NCBI RefSeq assembly: GCF_000018205.1
Contig: NC_009881.1
Location: 496,001-560,000, forward strand
DNA: 64,000 nt
Source: Rickettsia akari str. Hartford
Lineage (GTDB): Bacteria; Pseudomonadota; Alphaproteobacteria; Rickettsiales; Rickettsiaceae
Direction: 5' to 3'
Shown: one piece after another, positions 42,178 through 53,577 of the stretch
Position numbering within the stretch: the stretch's first letter is position 1
Layout of the letters: every line of letters begins with the position of its first letter
Notes under the pieces: model-generated
The model's database searches: none
Told to the model about the DNA's origin: nothing
The model's input: only the letters and a program-made list of their open reading frames with translations
Made by a program: the position numbers and the translations under genes

Positions 42178-42217
42178 GGATTCTAAAAACGTTATTGCAA
42201 GTGGGTATTGCCCTAAT

Positions 42218-42337
42218 CGTCATTGCGAGCGACCGTAGGGAGCGTGGCAATCTAGAGCAAGATTTAAAAAATTCTATAAATTAGAATTTTTAACTGGATT
42301 GCTTCGTCGAATTACTACGTAATTCTTCTCGCAATGG
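42218..42337. repeat. Type B palindromic element between dut and slt
   Basis: CGTCATTGCGAGCGACCG and TTCTTCTCGCAATGGC form the ends. TGGCAATCTAG / CTGGATTGCTTCG lie inside, with a small AT hairpin in the centre. Confidence 0.85.
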
Positions 42338-42372
42338 CTACTCCAGTATCCATGCAACAAATCACACAACTT

Positions 42373-44370
42373 ATGAAAATCACAATAAAATTATTAACTT
42401 CTATATTTTTGTTAGCTTTGAACTGGATCCCGTGGTCAAGCTACGGGATGACAACTGGGGTAAATTCTGATTATGTAGATAATGTTAAGCAAGTTTTTAC
42501 ACATATCGATCAAAAAAATTGGTCACAAGCTGAAGATTTAGCTCTAGAGGTAAATAATAAAGTTTTAACAAAAATTGTACTTTCTCAGAAATATTTAGAT
42601 AATAAATATTCAGATAATAGTTTTGAACATGTAATAAGATTTTTACGCAATAACCCGGATTGGCCTCAAAACAAGCGGCTTGAAGAAAGAGCGGAAGAAT
42701 ATCTAAATAATAATACAAATAAAAAAGTCATTTTTGATTGGTTTAGTAAACATCCTCCTGTTACAGGCAAAGGTTATAAATTTTATGCGGCAGCTGCAAG
42801 TAGTTTAATCAAAGATCAGAAGATATTGCTACCTATTATTAAAGAGGCTTGGGTGTATGCCAATTTCACTCCTGAAGAAGAAAGTGTATATTACAATAAG
42901 TGGCATAAATATTTAACTGCAAATGATCATTTAGAGCGGATAGAAGAGCATTTATGGCAACATGATATTAGGTCTGCCGAGCAATCCCTAAAATATGTAG
43001 ATCAAGGTTATCGTGATTCTTTTAAAGCACAAATTGCGATTATAGGTAAATTACCAAATGCTGAAAAGCTTTTTAAAAATGTTCCTGAAAAATACTATAC
43101 TTCCGGTTTGTTATATCGTTATTTAGATTCTAGAAAGACGCAAAAACCGACAAGTGGAGATATTTCTTTATTTAAGAAAGCTAAAAATAACCGTAAACAT
43201 TTTGCAAAATGGTGTCGCATTCAGTCCTATTATGCTCGTGAATTCATCGATTACAAAGATTTTTCAAATAGTTATAGAATTGCAACGATGCCCTTTGCGA
43301 CTTGTCCTGAAACTATAAGAGAGCAGGAATGGCTTGCGGGTTGGCTTTCTTTAAGCTTTTTAAAAAAGCCTGATCAAGCATTAGTACATTTTAATAAGTT
43401 TATTAAAGTTGTTAAAACCCCGATTAGTTTAGCACGTGGATTTTATTGGCTCGGTCGTACTTATGAAGCAAAAGGCTATAAGCAAACGGCTAGAAAATTT
43501 TACGAGCAGGCAGCCAAATATTCTTTTACCTTTTACGGACAGGTAGCACATGTTGAATTAAATAGAACAAAATTAGTTTTACCTCCTATTCCTGTAATAA
43601 CTTCTGAAGCAAGGAAAAATATCGAGAATAAAGAGATTATCAAAGCAATAAGGTTACTGGTTAAATATAATAAGCATAATTTAGCCATGATATATTCCAA
43701 AGCAGCTATTAAAAACACTAAAAATCCTGCAGAAATTCAAATAATTGCGAATATTATTAAAGCAAATAATAATACTAACCATATGGTTGAGGTGGCAAAA
43801 ATTGCTGCCCAAAATCATGCTTTTATTCCAGATTGTGCTTTTCCAACGCCTTATAATCTAGGAGGTTTGCCTATCCCACCTCATTTAACTTATGGAATAA
43901 TTAGACAAGAATCGGTCTTTGACCATAGGGCCGTGAGTTATGCAAATGCCATGGGGCTGATGCAGCTTATTAAGGGGGCTGCTTGTGATACCGCAAAATC
44001 TATAAATATGAAATGTAATATAGCAGATTTAACTAGGAATCCTGTATATAATATCAAGCTTGGTTCGCATTATTTCAAAAAATTATTAGATGATCATAAA
44101 GGTTCGTATATTCTGTCTATCGCCTCTTATAATGCAGGGAGTCATAATGTAGTAAAATGGATCGATAGATTCGGTGATCCAAGGGATATTAAAGATATAA
44201 GAAAGGTTGTTGACTGGATAGAACTTATACCTTATCGAGAAACAAGAGATTACGTTCAAAGAGTACTTGAAAATATTCAGATTTATAGGGTAATCTTAAA
44301 TAAGAATAATAACTTGTACTTTAAGCGTGACTTGCATGCTTGCGATATAACAAAAATTAATTTTTATTAG
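42373..44370 (+). CDS. slt: Soluble lytic murein transglycosylase
   Basis: Periplasmic enzyme that cleaves peptidoglycan glycan strands. Start at 42373 gives 665 residues with the signal MKITIKLLTSIFLLALN. An upstream ATG at 42334 would add 13 residues encoded by a repeat end. Directly after the hydrophobic stretch, residues WIPWSSYGMTTG are the translation of a type A element, which now forms the cleavage region. A long alpha-helical solenoid follows. The C-terminal catalytic domain has IRQESVFDHRAVSYANAMG with the catalytic glutamate, LMQLIKGAACDTAK and ASYNAGSHNVVKW. Intact. Confidence 0.92.
   Translation: MKITIKLLTSIFLLALNWIPWSSYGMTTGVNSDYVDNVKQVFTHIDQKNWSQAEDLALEVNNKVLTKIVLSQKYLDNKYSDNSFEHVIRFLRNNPDWPQNKRLEERAEEYLNNNTNKKVIFDWFSKHPPVTGKGYKFYAAAASSLIKDQKILLPIIKEAWVYANFTPEEESVYYNKWHKYLTANDHLERIEEHLWQHDIRSAEQSLKYVDQGYRDSFKAQIAIIGKLPNAEKLFKNVPEKYYTSGLLYRYLDSRKTQKPTSGDISLFKKAKNNRKHFAKWCRIQSYYAREFIDYKDFSNSYRIATMPFATCPETIREQEWLAGWLSLSFLKKPDQALVHFNKFIKVVKTPISLARGFYWLGRTYEAKGYKQTARKFYEQAAKYSFTFYGQVAHVELNRTKLVLPPIPVITSEARKNIENKEIIKAIRLLVKYNKHNLAMIYSKAAIKNTKNPAEIQIIANIIKANNNTNHMVEVAKIAAQNHAFIPDCAFPTPYNLGGLPIPPHLTYGIIRQESVFDHRAVSYANAMGLMQLIKGAACDTAKSINMKCNIADLTRNPVYNIKLGSHYFKKLLDDHKGSYILSIASYNAGSHNVVKWIDRFGDPRDIKDIRKVVDWIELIPYRETRDYVQRVLENIQIYRVILNKNNNLYFKRDLHACDITKINFY
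42423..42452. repeat. Type A element inside the slt signal-peptide region
   Basis: GGATCCCGTGGTCAAGC / TACGGGATGACA, translated in frame as part of the segment after the hydrophobic core of the Slt leader. Confidence 0.85.
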
Positions 44371-44449
44371 TGTTTTGTTTTGAAATAATATATTATAGAT
44401 ACAAATATGATCTGGAAACTAATTAACAGTATGCATTAAGGAGGAGAAT

Positions 44450-45631
44450 ATGAAAAAGTTCGAGCAACACTTTAAGAAACAGCGTAATGATAACGATATT
44501 CAAGTAAAGAAATATAAAAAAGATCTTGATGTAATAGGCATTAGATATGACCATAAATTTGCGCATGTTGAAGTTCCAAATTATGCCAACGGCGGTTTTG
44601 AATGTTTTAAATGGGATTGGATGACAAGCACTACTGGTAGTCATCAAGAAATAGTACAAATATTTAAGAAAATAGTAAGAATTTTAAAAGAAGCTAAAAA
44701 TAACACAGCCCAGTATGAAAACTTAGTATCTAACTTGGATGCTAGTACCAAAAATGCACTTGATGTTAATATTAAGAAGCATAATATTACTGTACCGACA
44801 CCAGACACTGATAAGGTAATATCCGAAATATTATCAGGAATGCAAGCATGGCTAGATACAAAAAGTCATATTCCTCTAGAACTTAAGCAAAAATTCTTAG
44901 CGTTAGGTTCTAATAATTTAGAAGAGTTTATAGAAAGTGCTTTTAATAAATTTAACAATAAATGGATAGTTAAAGAATTTATTGATAATGCTTTTGTACC
45001 ACCTAGAGAGGAAAGTAACAAATATCTAGCTGGTAGTGGTTGTGATTCAGTTGAGCAGCTATGGGTTAAAATTGGACATCTTAGAATAAGCGATGATTCG
45101 AATAAAGCTACAACCTCTCAGGCTTCATTAGATAGAATAAGCGATGATTCGAATAAAGCTACAACCTCTCAGGCTTCATCAGATAGAATAAGCGATGATT
45201 CGAATAAGGCTACAACCTCTCAGGCTTCATCAGAGAGTATAAATTCTATTGAGTTTAAAGGTAATACGCCAGATGAAGATTCAGATGATGATATAGAGGT
45301 TATATCACCGTTACTAGCATCTAAAGTAACGCTTAATAATGGTAAAAAAATTGATGTTAAGAAAATTATAGACGCAATATATAACCCACTAGATTTAGAT
45401 TTTTATTTAAGGCAGTTAACTTCTGAAATCAATCAGTTTGTGAAAAAAGCAGTAGCATTAAAGTTAGCTTACGATTTTTATTATGATTATAAAGAGTTAA
45501 ATGAAGTACGCTCTATATCGGAAGCATTAGGTATTAAGGAGGAGTTTAATACTTACAGCAATTTTAGCCTTGAGGAGCTAAAAGATGAAGAACTTAATAT
45601 TACTGGTGGCGATTATTCGTATTTAGAATAA
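44450..45631 (+). CDS. Unrecognised protein with a 17-residue tandem repeat
   Basis: The 393-residue hydrophilic protein has no signal peptide and no membrane segment. The start is well marked by a very strong Shine-Dalgarno (AAGGAGGAGAAT just before the ATG), unusual in this window. Regions are a Lys-rich N-terminus, a globular-looking part (about 30-200), three near-identical 17-residue repeats (RISDDSNKATTSQASSD, residues 212-262), an acidic linker (DEDSDDDIEV) and a C-terminal alpha-helical domain (about 295-393) ending in an acidic stretch. I do not recognise the family. The repeat and linker suggest a flexible, possibly secreted or antigenic protein. Confidence 0.7.
   Translation: MKKFEQHFKKQRNDNDIQVKKYKKDLDVIGIRYDHKFAHVEVPNYANGGFECFKWDWMTSTTGSHQEIVQIFKKIVRILKEAKNNTAQYENLVSNLDASTKNALDVNIKKHNITVPTPDTDKVISEILSGMQAWLDTKSHIPLELKQKFLALGSNNLEEFIESAFNKFNNKWIVKEFIDNAFVPPREESNKYLAGSGCDSVEQLWVKIGHLRISDDSNKATTSQASLDRISDDSNKATTSQASSDRISDDSNKATTSQASSESINSIEFKGNTPDEDSDDDIEVISPLLASKVTLNNGKKIDVKKIIDAIYNPLDLDFYLRQLTSEINQFVKKAVALKLAYDFYYDYKELNEVRSISEALGIKEEFNTYSNFSLEELKDEELNITGGDYSYLE
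45083..45235 (+). repeat. Three tandem 51-bp units (VNTR) in the coding region
   Basis: Units 45083-45133, 45134-45184 and 45185-45235 differ at only a few bases and each encodes 17 residues. Copy number is likely to vary between strains, in steps that keep the frame. Confidence 0.95.
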
Positions 45632-45641
45632 TTTCTTTCCT

Positions 45642-45671
45642 ATGTCATGTCGTTTATCCACGGCATGACAT
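45642..45671. repeat. Short palindromic remnant (type A related)
   Basis: TGTCATGTCG and CGGCATGACA form the arms around a short centre between two genes. Confidence 0.6.
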
Positions 45672-45706
45672 AGTAGGTTTACCTGTGCATATAACAATAT
45701 CTATCA

Positions 45707-46669
45707 ATGATATTCATGATTCTTAAAAATTTATCTTTACTAATAATATTATTCTTTTCAATATCAGCTTTTTCTGCTGCGACTAACCTAAAAAATATCC
45801 ATATTACTGTTGTTGCTCCGGCAACAGGTGCTGATAATAAGACTTTATCGGATTTAAAAAATATTAATGGATTAAATTTACAAATTCATTCTAAGTGTTT
45901 TTCTAAAGGTAAGCTACCCTTTCTTGCAAGTAGCGATGAAGTAAGATTTAATTGCCTGCGGGATGCCTTATTTGATGAGTCTGATAATATAGTATGGAGT
46001 TTACGAGGTGGTTATGGCTCTGCTAGAATAATTCCAGGTTTACTAAAGCTACCAAAACCAAATAGAGAGAAATTCTTTATAGGATATAGTGATATAACGG
46101 CTTTACATCTTTTTCTATCACAAGAATGGGGATGGAAAACTATTCATGGTAGTAATATAGCTGACTTATTAAAAACTGATAAAGATCATAGTAATTTTAT
46201 CAAGCTTGCTGAAATATTAAAAGGTCATGTAAAGCAGGTTAATATAGAGAACTTAGTACCTCTTAACAATATAGCAAAATCAAGTGATCTTGTTAACGGT
46301 AAACTAACAGGCGGTAACTTAACTATGGTACAAACTAGTATAGGAACGAGTTGGCAAATAAAGACCAAAGGCAAAATTCTTTTCTTAGAAGATGTGAATG
46401 TAGCTCCTTTTAGATTAGATCGTGAGCTTTTACACTTAAAGCAAGCAGGGTTACTTGAGGATGTTAAAGCTATAATATTTGGTTCATTTGGTAAAGATCT
46501 TGACGCCACAATGTTAGTGCTTCGTAATTTTGCGGATCATTTAAATATTCCGGTATTTAAAACAAATAGATTCGGTCATGAAAAAATTAATGATCCGATT
46601 ATTTATAATACGGATAGTAAGATTGTCATGGGGAAGAATAAAGGATTTAAGTTAGTTATGGGATTGTAA
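45707..46669 (+). CDS. ldcA: LD-carboxypeptidase (S66 family)
   Basis: Removes the terminal D-Ala from muropeptide tetrapeptides after an L-residue, a cell-wall recycling step. The 320-residue protein has S66 blocks: WSLRGGYGSARIIPGLL, IGYSDITALHLFLSQEWG with the nucleophilic serine, GGNLTMVQTSIGTSW, LFLEDVNVAPFRLDRELLHL with the glutamate, and NRFGHEKINDPI with the histidine. Unusually, a hydrophobic N-terminus ending SISAFSA looks like a cleavable signal, so this copy may be periplasmic, whereas E. coli LdcA is cytosolic. M1 or M4 may be the start. Confidence 0.88.
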   Translation: MIFMILKNLSLLIILFFSISAFSAATNLKNIHITVVAPATGADNKTLSDLKNINGLNLQIHSKCFSKGKLPFLASSDEVRFNCLRDALFDESDNIVWSLRGGYGSARIIPGLLKLPKPNREKFFIGYSDITALHLFLSQEWGWKTIHGSNIADLLKTDKDHSNFIKLAEILKGHVKQVNIENLVPLNNIAKSSDLVNGKLTGGNLTMVQTSIGTSWQIKTKGKILFLEDVNVAPFRLDRELLHLKQAGLLEDVKAIIFGSFGKDLDATMLVLRNFADHLNIPVFKTNRFGHEKINDPIIYNTDSKIVMGKNKGFKLVMGL

Positions 46670-46693
46670 GACTCATTGTGAGCAGTACCTAAT

Positions 46694-46760
46694 CCGTCAT
46701 TGCGAGTGACCGTAGGGAGCGTGGCAATCTGAGGACTTTGGTACGAGATTGCAATGACGG
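46694..46760. repeat. Type B palindromic element between ldcA and addB
   Basis: CCGTCATTGCGAGTGACCG / GAGATTGCAATGACGG are inverted ends of a short version. It lies between two converging genes and may help terminate both. Confidence 0.8.
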
Positions 46761-46769
46761 CTGTTATAA

Positions 46770-49436
46770 TTAACTCTGCCTAATCAAATGTAAATAATCA
46801 TTATATTTTGATAAATTCAAATCATAAGAAAAAGACTTATTTGTAACGTAATATTCAAGTAGTCTTATTAATCCTGCTTTATGTTTATTTAAAGTCTCGA
46901 TGCTTAAAGCTATTTCCATTGTTTGCACATAAGGTTCGGTACTTGTTATTTTCACGTAGGCGATACTGATTTCTGGATTCCCATTGTTGGGTCTTGTTGC
47001 ATTGCTCACTTCCACCTCCATCATTTCACGACTCGATCTCGGGATCCAGTCTTTTTTAATTTTTTTGTGTACCCCGTGGTCAAGCCACGGGGTGACATCG
47101 AAGGTGATAAATCCGTTTTCTAGTAACATCAAACTTTCGATAATAAGTTGCGGAGATAGTCCAAGCTCTATTGATTTCTTAGTCGGAATAGTACCAGTTT
47201 TATAATCCATTATAGTTATATTGTTGGATTTACTTATTTCAATGCGGTCAGCTATACCGATTATTTTTATATCTTGACCTGCAATATTTAGTCGTAATTC
47301 CCCGTTAGTTTCAAAATAGATTTCTTTGCAGTTTTTTCGGCGTTCTATATCAAATAAAATAAAAGCTTTACTGAAAGCCGTGAGTTTTATTTGCCAAGTT
47401 TTTTTTGTGTAAGTTGGTAAGATAGTGCCGTATAAAATATGATTACCGATATTTATTAAAGCAGCTTGTTTATCAAGCAAATTTAAATTAACATATTGTT
47501 TATCGTAATTTTTAGAATATTCCTCTAAAACTTTATGAATAAAATTACCGAAATCCGATATTTTAGGTTCTTCCCATATATTATCTTTTGGACGTAGTCC
47601 AAGGATTTTCTTAGCATAAAAACCGTATGGGTTTCTTATTAATGTTTCTATGTCGGTTACTGATAAGACGCTTGGGAAAGAAGTGCTTTGTGCTGTGGGT
47701 CTATTGTCATACCGTGGCTTGATCACTGTATCTATTATTTTGTGGCTCCCGCGATCAAGTCGCGGGATGACATAATAGGGTATAGGGATAACATTCTGTA
47801 ACATCAAAAATAAATTACTAGGCACTGACAACTTCCCATCATATTTTTTAGCGTTTAGTATAATTACTTGTTTATTTTGTAGAAACAAATTGAAATAATC
47901 TGAATATAGAGTAGGGGTGATTTCATTGTAATCTATATTTAGTATCTGCAAGGCTTTATTACTAAGCCATGGGTGAGCTTTAGCGGTAGGTGTCCAGTTT
48001 TCATTATTAAAATGCGGTAATATAATGAAGTCAAATGCACATAATGCTAAATCTTCAGGCGCTCCTATGGTAATACTAGTAGAGTCAGTATTTTTATAAT
48101 ATTTGATATTAGAGAGTAAAAAAGAAAAAATTTTAGGAAAATCCTTTTTATCCGTTGAATTTATATATTTGCTATATGCAGTTAAATTTGTTAAAAACTC
48201 AGCTAATTCTGCTCCTCCTTCTTTTTCCCAAATAGTAGGCAAAAGTTTTTCAGCTATTTCTTTAGTTAAGGTCAGAATATCTAGTATATTATGTGGGTTA
48301 TCGCTAAATAAAATATCTATTAAGTTACGACAATATTCTTTTGTATCCTCATTATCAAATTGTAATTGCAATAAATATTGAGGTGAGGATATAAAACGGT
48401 TTTTATTAGATAGCATTAACTCTAACTTCTGCACAGCGTCATTCACAAAGCTTGATATTGTACGCTCCGCAGACTTACTCTTAAATTCATTTTGTCTGAA
48501 ATTTTCTGAATTTAGCTGTGTAGGATTACTGATTAAAGGATTTTTAAGTAATAAAAATAGGAGTTTTAAATCAAAATTATTACATAATATTTTAATAATG
48601 GAAGTTAGTAATTCACCTATATTAGTAAGCCTTAAGTCATTACCTAGTAGATCTTCGTATCTGTCTAAAAAATTGCAATATACTCTTTTAAGTTTATTGT
48701 TATTTGTAATGATTGCTATTCGTTTATCTTTATTACGGCTACATATATAGGCTATTTGTTGAGCCTCTTCATAAATGTCATTAGGTTCATAATAAGATAT
48801 ACAATCGCTAATCCGCTTGGAGGCTGGATTATAGTGAATTATGTAATTCTTTAATTCTTCTTCAAATTTTTTAAAAAAAACATTAGGCTTGAACGTTCCG
48901 GCTAGTATTATTTGCTTATTCCTATTCTTTATCCTTATTATTTCTGCGTGTAATAGCTTCAATTTATAAGATGCTTTAGTTTGTTTTTGAGTAAACGATA
49001 TTTCTTCTTGCCATCTTAAAAAGCAATATTCTAGAAATTTATAAATCTTTTGCCAATAGTTAGAATTGTTATAGATTTCAATTAATTTTATATCGATATT
49101 ATTAATTATAAGATCATTAAACAATTTTCTTAGAATTTTTGCAGCTTTTAATGATTCATGTTTATTACATTGTAAGTCTTTATATTCTGTAATTATTTTT
49201 GATATAATAAGAAGTTCTTCTATTTTAGATACATAATCCGAATCGGTTTGTTTTGACATAAGAGAATTAAAAGGAATAATGCTAGGTAATTTGATGTTAT
49301 ATTGATCGGCCAAAATTTTTGTTAACTCTAGGCATGAGCAATTATTAGGCAATATTATTTGAACTTCTGTACCTTTCGCTAATTTATCAATGATATACTC
49401 AGCAAAACTTTTCAAAAAAGAATAATCAGCAGTCAT
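46770..49436 (-). CDS. addB: AddB-like double-strand-break repair nuclease with three repeat insertions
   Basis: Partner of AddA in the AddAB helicase-nuclease that resects DNA ends. The 888-residue protein has an N-terminal inactivated helicase-like part and a C-terminal RecB-type nuclease domain with [20 protein letters not shown] and the PD-(D/E)XK core [14 protein letters not shown]. In-frame element peptides interrupt it three times: an RPE1 near residue 320 ([20 protein letters not shown]), a type A near 560 ([20 protein letters not shown]) and a type A near 790 ([20 protein letters not shown]). The third falls after the nuclease core. The frame is open throughout. No addA is in the window. 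Confidence 0.82.
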   Translation of the reverse strand: MTADYSFLKSFAEYIIDKLAKGTEVQIILPNNCSCLELTKILADQYNIKLPSIIPFNSLMSKQTDSDYVSKIEELLIISKIITEYKDLQCNKHESLKAAKILRKLFNDLIINNIDIKLIEIYNNSNYWQKIYKFLEYCFLRWQEEISFTQKQTKASYKLKLLHAEIIRIKNRNKQIILAGTFKPNVFFKKFEEELKNYIIHYNPASKRISDCISYYEPNDIYEEAQQIAYICSRNKDKRIAIITNNNKLKRVYCNFLDRYEDLLGNDLRLTNIGELLTSIIKILCNNFDLKLLFLLLKNPLISNPTQLNSENFRQNEFKSKSAERTISSFVNDAVQKLELMLSNKNRFISSPQYLLQLQFDNEDTKEYCRNLIDILFSDNPHNILDILTLTKEIAEKLLPTIWEKEGGAELAEFLTNLTAYSKYINSTDKKDFPKIFSFLLSNIKYYKNTDSTSITIGAPEDLALCAFDFIILPHFNNENWTPTAKAHPWLSNKALQILNIDYNEITPTLYSDYFNLFLQNKQVIILNAKKYDGKLSVPSNLFLMLQNVIPIPYYVIPRLDRGSHKIIDTVIKPRYDNRPTAQSTSFPSVLSVTDIETLIRNPYGFYAKKILGLRPKDNIWEEPKISDFGNFIHKVLEEYSKNYDKQYVNLNLLDKQAALINIGNHILYGTILPTYTKKTWQIKLTAFSKAFILFDIERRKNCKEIYFETNGELRLNIAGQDIKIIGIADRIEISKSNNITIMDYKTGTIPTKKSIELGLSPQLIIESLMLLENGFITFDVTPWLDHGVHKKIKKDWIPRSSREMMEVEVSNATRPNNGNPEISIAYVKITSTEPYVQTMEIALSIETLNKHKAGLIRLLEYYVTNKSFSYDLNLSKYNDYLHLIRQS
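47019..47098. repeat. Type A element inside addB (C-terminal)
   Basis: ATCATTTCACGACTCGATCT / GGGATCCAG, a T-rich centre, then CCCCGTGGTCAAGCCACGGG / GTGACAT. It is translated on the minus strand. Confidence 0.85.
47706..47772. repeat. Type A element inside addB (central)
   Basis: GTCATACCGTGGCTTGATCA and GCGATCAAGTCGCGGGATGA are the two halves. Confidence 0.85.
48430..48525. repeat. RPE1 element inside addB (N-terminal part)
   Basis: GTACGCTCCGCAGACTTACT and AAATTCATTTTGTCTGAAAT match the murD copy inverted. It is translated in frame. Confidence 0.8.
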
Positions 49437-49522
49437 AAATAATGTTTTTTACGATAATATAGCAGATCCAAGGTCCGAAACAAATCTTATTTAAAACGAT
49501 AATATAGTACAATAAACAATAT

Positions 49523-49924
49523 TTGATTATTAGTTTCTTATTGAGTATCTTAAAATACATTAATTTCAATTTTATAAATAAGGTATCATATGCAAATTTT
49601 TATTATACTATTATAGTCTCTATAACATCACGAGCTTATGCTAATAATTTAAACTCACATATAGCTTATTGTGATCACATACAAGTAGGACAACAAGAAG
49701 ATTTGGTAATACAAAAATTGGTTAAACTATTTGCAGCTGAAATGAATTGTATTATTAGCAGCTATTTACAACAATGGATGTGCAAGATGAGTAAAATATT
49801 CAATTGCTTGACAAGAACAATGTGGACATGTATTTATTGTCAGTATCAACTGGGAGATAATGGTAGAGGTTCTACTTTCGTATTTGAATGCTCTAAAAAT
49901 TCCGTATGTTGTTGGCCACTTTGA
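49523..49924 (+). CDS. Possible small exported protein, unrecognised
   Basis: An open frame of 133 residues. The first 50 residues are hydrophobic and Tyr/Ile-rich, ending SRAYANNL, like an untidy signal peptide. The rest contains HIQVGQQEDLVIQKLVKLFA and then a cysteine-rich region (CIYCQYQLG, CSKNSVCC). The protein-like middle and odd ends suggest the remnant of a secreted protein rather than an intact gene. No Shine-Dalgarno was seen. Reality of the product is doubtful. Confidence 0.3.
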   Translation: MIISFLLSILKYINFNFINKVSYANFYYTIIVSITSRAYANNLNSHIAYCDHIQVGQQEDLVIQKLVKLFAAEMNCIISSYLQQWMCKMSKIFNCLTRTMWTCIYCQYQLGDNGRGSTFVFECSKNSVCCWPL

Positions 49925-49981
49925 TATGAATATAATAAAGTGTTTGTAATATGTTCATCTAATTATGTTGAAAACTAATAT

Positions 49982-50710
49982 TTACTTACTAGCTTTTACG
50001 AATTCTTTAAATAATTCTAAATCTACTCCATTATCGTTAAGATATTCAGGATGCCATTGAACGCCGATAACAAATTTATGTTTCGTTGATTCAATGGCTT
50101 CAATTATACTGTCTTCTGCTTTTGCAGATACGATAAGATCATTACCAAGTTGTTTAGCAGCCTGGTGATGAGTCGAATTAACCATAGTTTGTAGGTTATT
50201 ATTAGCTATTTTAGCAAGTTTAGTATTTGCTTCTATACTAATTGCATGTGAAACTATATTTTTAGGTGAAGGTTGTGTATGGTTAATTATAGTGTCAATA
50301 TAATCAGGAATATGTTTAATAAGCGTACCATTAAAAATAACGTTTAATAACTGCATACCTCGGCATATGCCCAAAACCGGAATATCTCTAGCTAATGCTT
50401 TCTTTAAAACTAATATCTCAAAATTATCACGTTCTTCATTAGAAATTACTGCATCTTCGGTGTATTCCGGCTCATAAAATTTAGGATGTATGTCTTCATC
50501 ACCGCCTGGCATTACAACACCGTCAACAAATTCCATAAGCTGATTTATTGTATCAGTTTGATAAGGTAATAATAGCGGTACACCACCGGCTGCAATAATT
50601 GCATCGGTATAGTTTCTTCGCAATGCATACCATGGAAAAGCAGCGTAAGTATATTTTTCACAATTTTGTACTAAATCAGGTGTAACACCTATTATCGGTT
50701 TCTTTTTCAT
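49982..50710 (-). CDS. Peptidase C26 / class I glutamine amidotransferase-like hydrolase (PuuD-like)
   Basis: A 242-residue member of the gamma-glutamyl hydrolase-like group that includes PuuD. KKPIIGVTPDL starts the fold. GGDEDIHPKFYEPEY is typical of the family. The nucleophile cysteine lies in VLGICRGMQLLNV, the catalytic histidine in GVQWHPEYL, with a glutamate after it. In E. coli, PuuD hydrolyses gamma-glutamyl-GABA; here no putrescine-pathway genes are present, so the substrate is unknown. Intact. Confidence 0.86.
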   Translation of the reverse strand: MKKKPIIGVTPDLVQNCEKYTYAAFPWYALRRNYTDAIIAAGGVPLLLPYQTDTINQLMEFVDGVVMPGGDEDIHPKFYEPEYTEDAVISNEERDNFEILVLKKALARDIPVLGICRGMQLLNVIFNGTLIKHIPDYIDTIINHTQPSPKNIVSHAISIEANTKLAKIANNNLQTMVNSTHHQAAKQLGNDLIVSAKAEDSIIEAIESTKHKFVIGVQWHPEYLNDNGVDLELFKEFVKASK

Positions 50711-50755
50711 TTTGGTATCGTTTTATTATTTTTCTTTCATCTATGTAATTAAATT

Positions 50756-50858
50756 GTAATTGCGAGAAGTCGTAGACTTCGTGGCAATCTCGTGAAATAA
50801 TAACAAACTCTTGAGATCGCCGCTTCTTGTTGCTAACGCAATTTCTCACAATGACGAT
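50756..50858. repeat. Type B palindromic element between ctaD and the C26 peptidase gene
   Basis: AATTGCGAGAAGTCGTAGAC and TTTCTCACAATGACG are the ends; GTGGCAATCTCGTG / TTGAGATCGCCGC lie inside. Confidence 0.75.
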
Positions 50859-50880
50859 TTGGCATCCACTAAAGCCACTA

Positions 50881-52506
<1,626 letters not shown>

Positions 52507-52569
52507 TCACTTTGTTTGTTCTGGTATGCAATTATGTCATTGTTTTTTGGTTCTAAAAAAGTGCTATAT

Positions 52570-52710
52570 GTCATTCATGCAAAAGTAGGAATCCAGGCCT
52601 TTCTGTGTCATGCCAAACAAGCTTGCCGTATCTCTCTCTTAATCAGTAGATACTAAAATAAATTCAAGATGACTATAAATTGTTCTGGATTCCAGTTTTC
52701 ACGGGAATAA
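52570..52710. repeat. Diverged type C palindromic element upstream of ctaD
   Basis: GTCATTCATGCAAAAGTAGG / AATCCAGGCC at the left and TCTGGATTCCAGTTTTCACG / GGAAT at the right. Confidence 0.6.
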
Positions 52711-52759
52711 AAAATATTGTATTATTTTCCTTAAAAATTAGGAATGTGATACTTAATCT

Positions 52760-53550
52760 TTTTCCTTTTAAGGTTATTTAAGTGTAATTTTAGTATTTTC
52801 TCGAGTTTAATTTGATCTTTTGGTTTATTTTTAGTTATTACATAATTTACAAATGTTGATACTATTAAATGAACATAAGAATATTTTTTAAAAATGTAAT
52901 TGCGTTCATACGTAATTTCGGTATTACAATTGCTATATCCTGCAAAAGTGATTCAGCATATAGATATTCACATTTTGTTCCCATTCCCATAGAATAACTT
53001 ACATATTTTTTGATAAAATGTCACACGTTCTTAAACTCTATTTTTCTGAACCTAAAGATTATATAGGTAAGTCCTGTAAAAGCTGCTATATTTATTTCCT
53101 CATTTTCATTTTTTCTAAGAAAATATAAACAAACTTCTAAAGCTTCCTGATAATTTAAGGAGTTTTGACAGAAGCTTAAAATAAACGTTTTTTTCTTCTT
53201 CATTTATTTAAAGAAGAGATTAAACCTTTATCAGTAAACTTTTTTAATTTTTTACCAGTAAAAAAATCAACTCCATTTTCAACATATGCTAAATAAATTT
53301 TTCTTGTTAGTATTGGTACAACTCTCAATATCACAGAATAAATCAAGAGTTGCTACATAAATGCGTTTATTACTACTTTTCAAGTTTTCAAATAATAATG
53401 GTAATATTAAATCCTCTTGAATATTATAAAATCTACGTACTAATTTAGCAAGACAATCTATTGCATCATCATGATCTTCATAACGCCCTACATACTATAA
53501 GATAAAAAAAGTTTTTCCCACTCAGGCTAATCAGCTATATCATGATGATT
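52760..53550 (-). pseudogene. Decayed HEAT-repeat-like gene between coxB and ctaD
   Basis: On the minus strand, helical-repeat fragments appear in succession. HDDAIDCLAKLVRRFYNIQE and DLILPLLFENLKSSNKRIYV come first. After a shift, ENGVDFFTGKKLKKFTDKGL follows, then ILSFCQNSLNYQEALEVCLY and FLRKNENEEINIAAFTGLTY. The spacing of hydrophobic residues suggests HEAT/ARM-like repeats; the family is not recognised. Several frameshifts and stops mean no product. It separates two oxidase subunit genes that are usually neighbours. Confidence 0.5.
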
Positions 53551-53577
53551 TATTCTTTTTCACTTATTATCATATAA

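Noticed and set aside
42334..42372. Upstream start of Slt at 42334
   Set aside because: The first 13 residues derive from the end of a palindromic element and would sit before the signal peptide.
45083..45235. CRISPR-like or regulatory direct repeats
   Set aside because: Units are back to back with no spacers, keep the reading frame and encode a repeated peptide. They are a coding VNTR.
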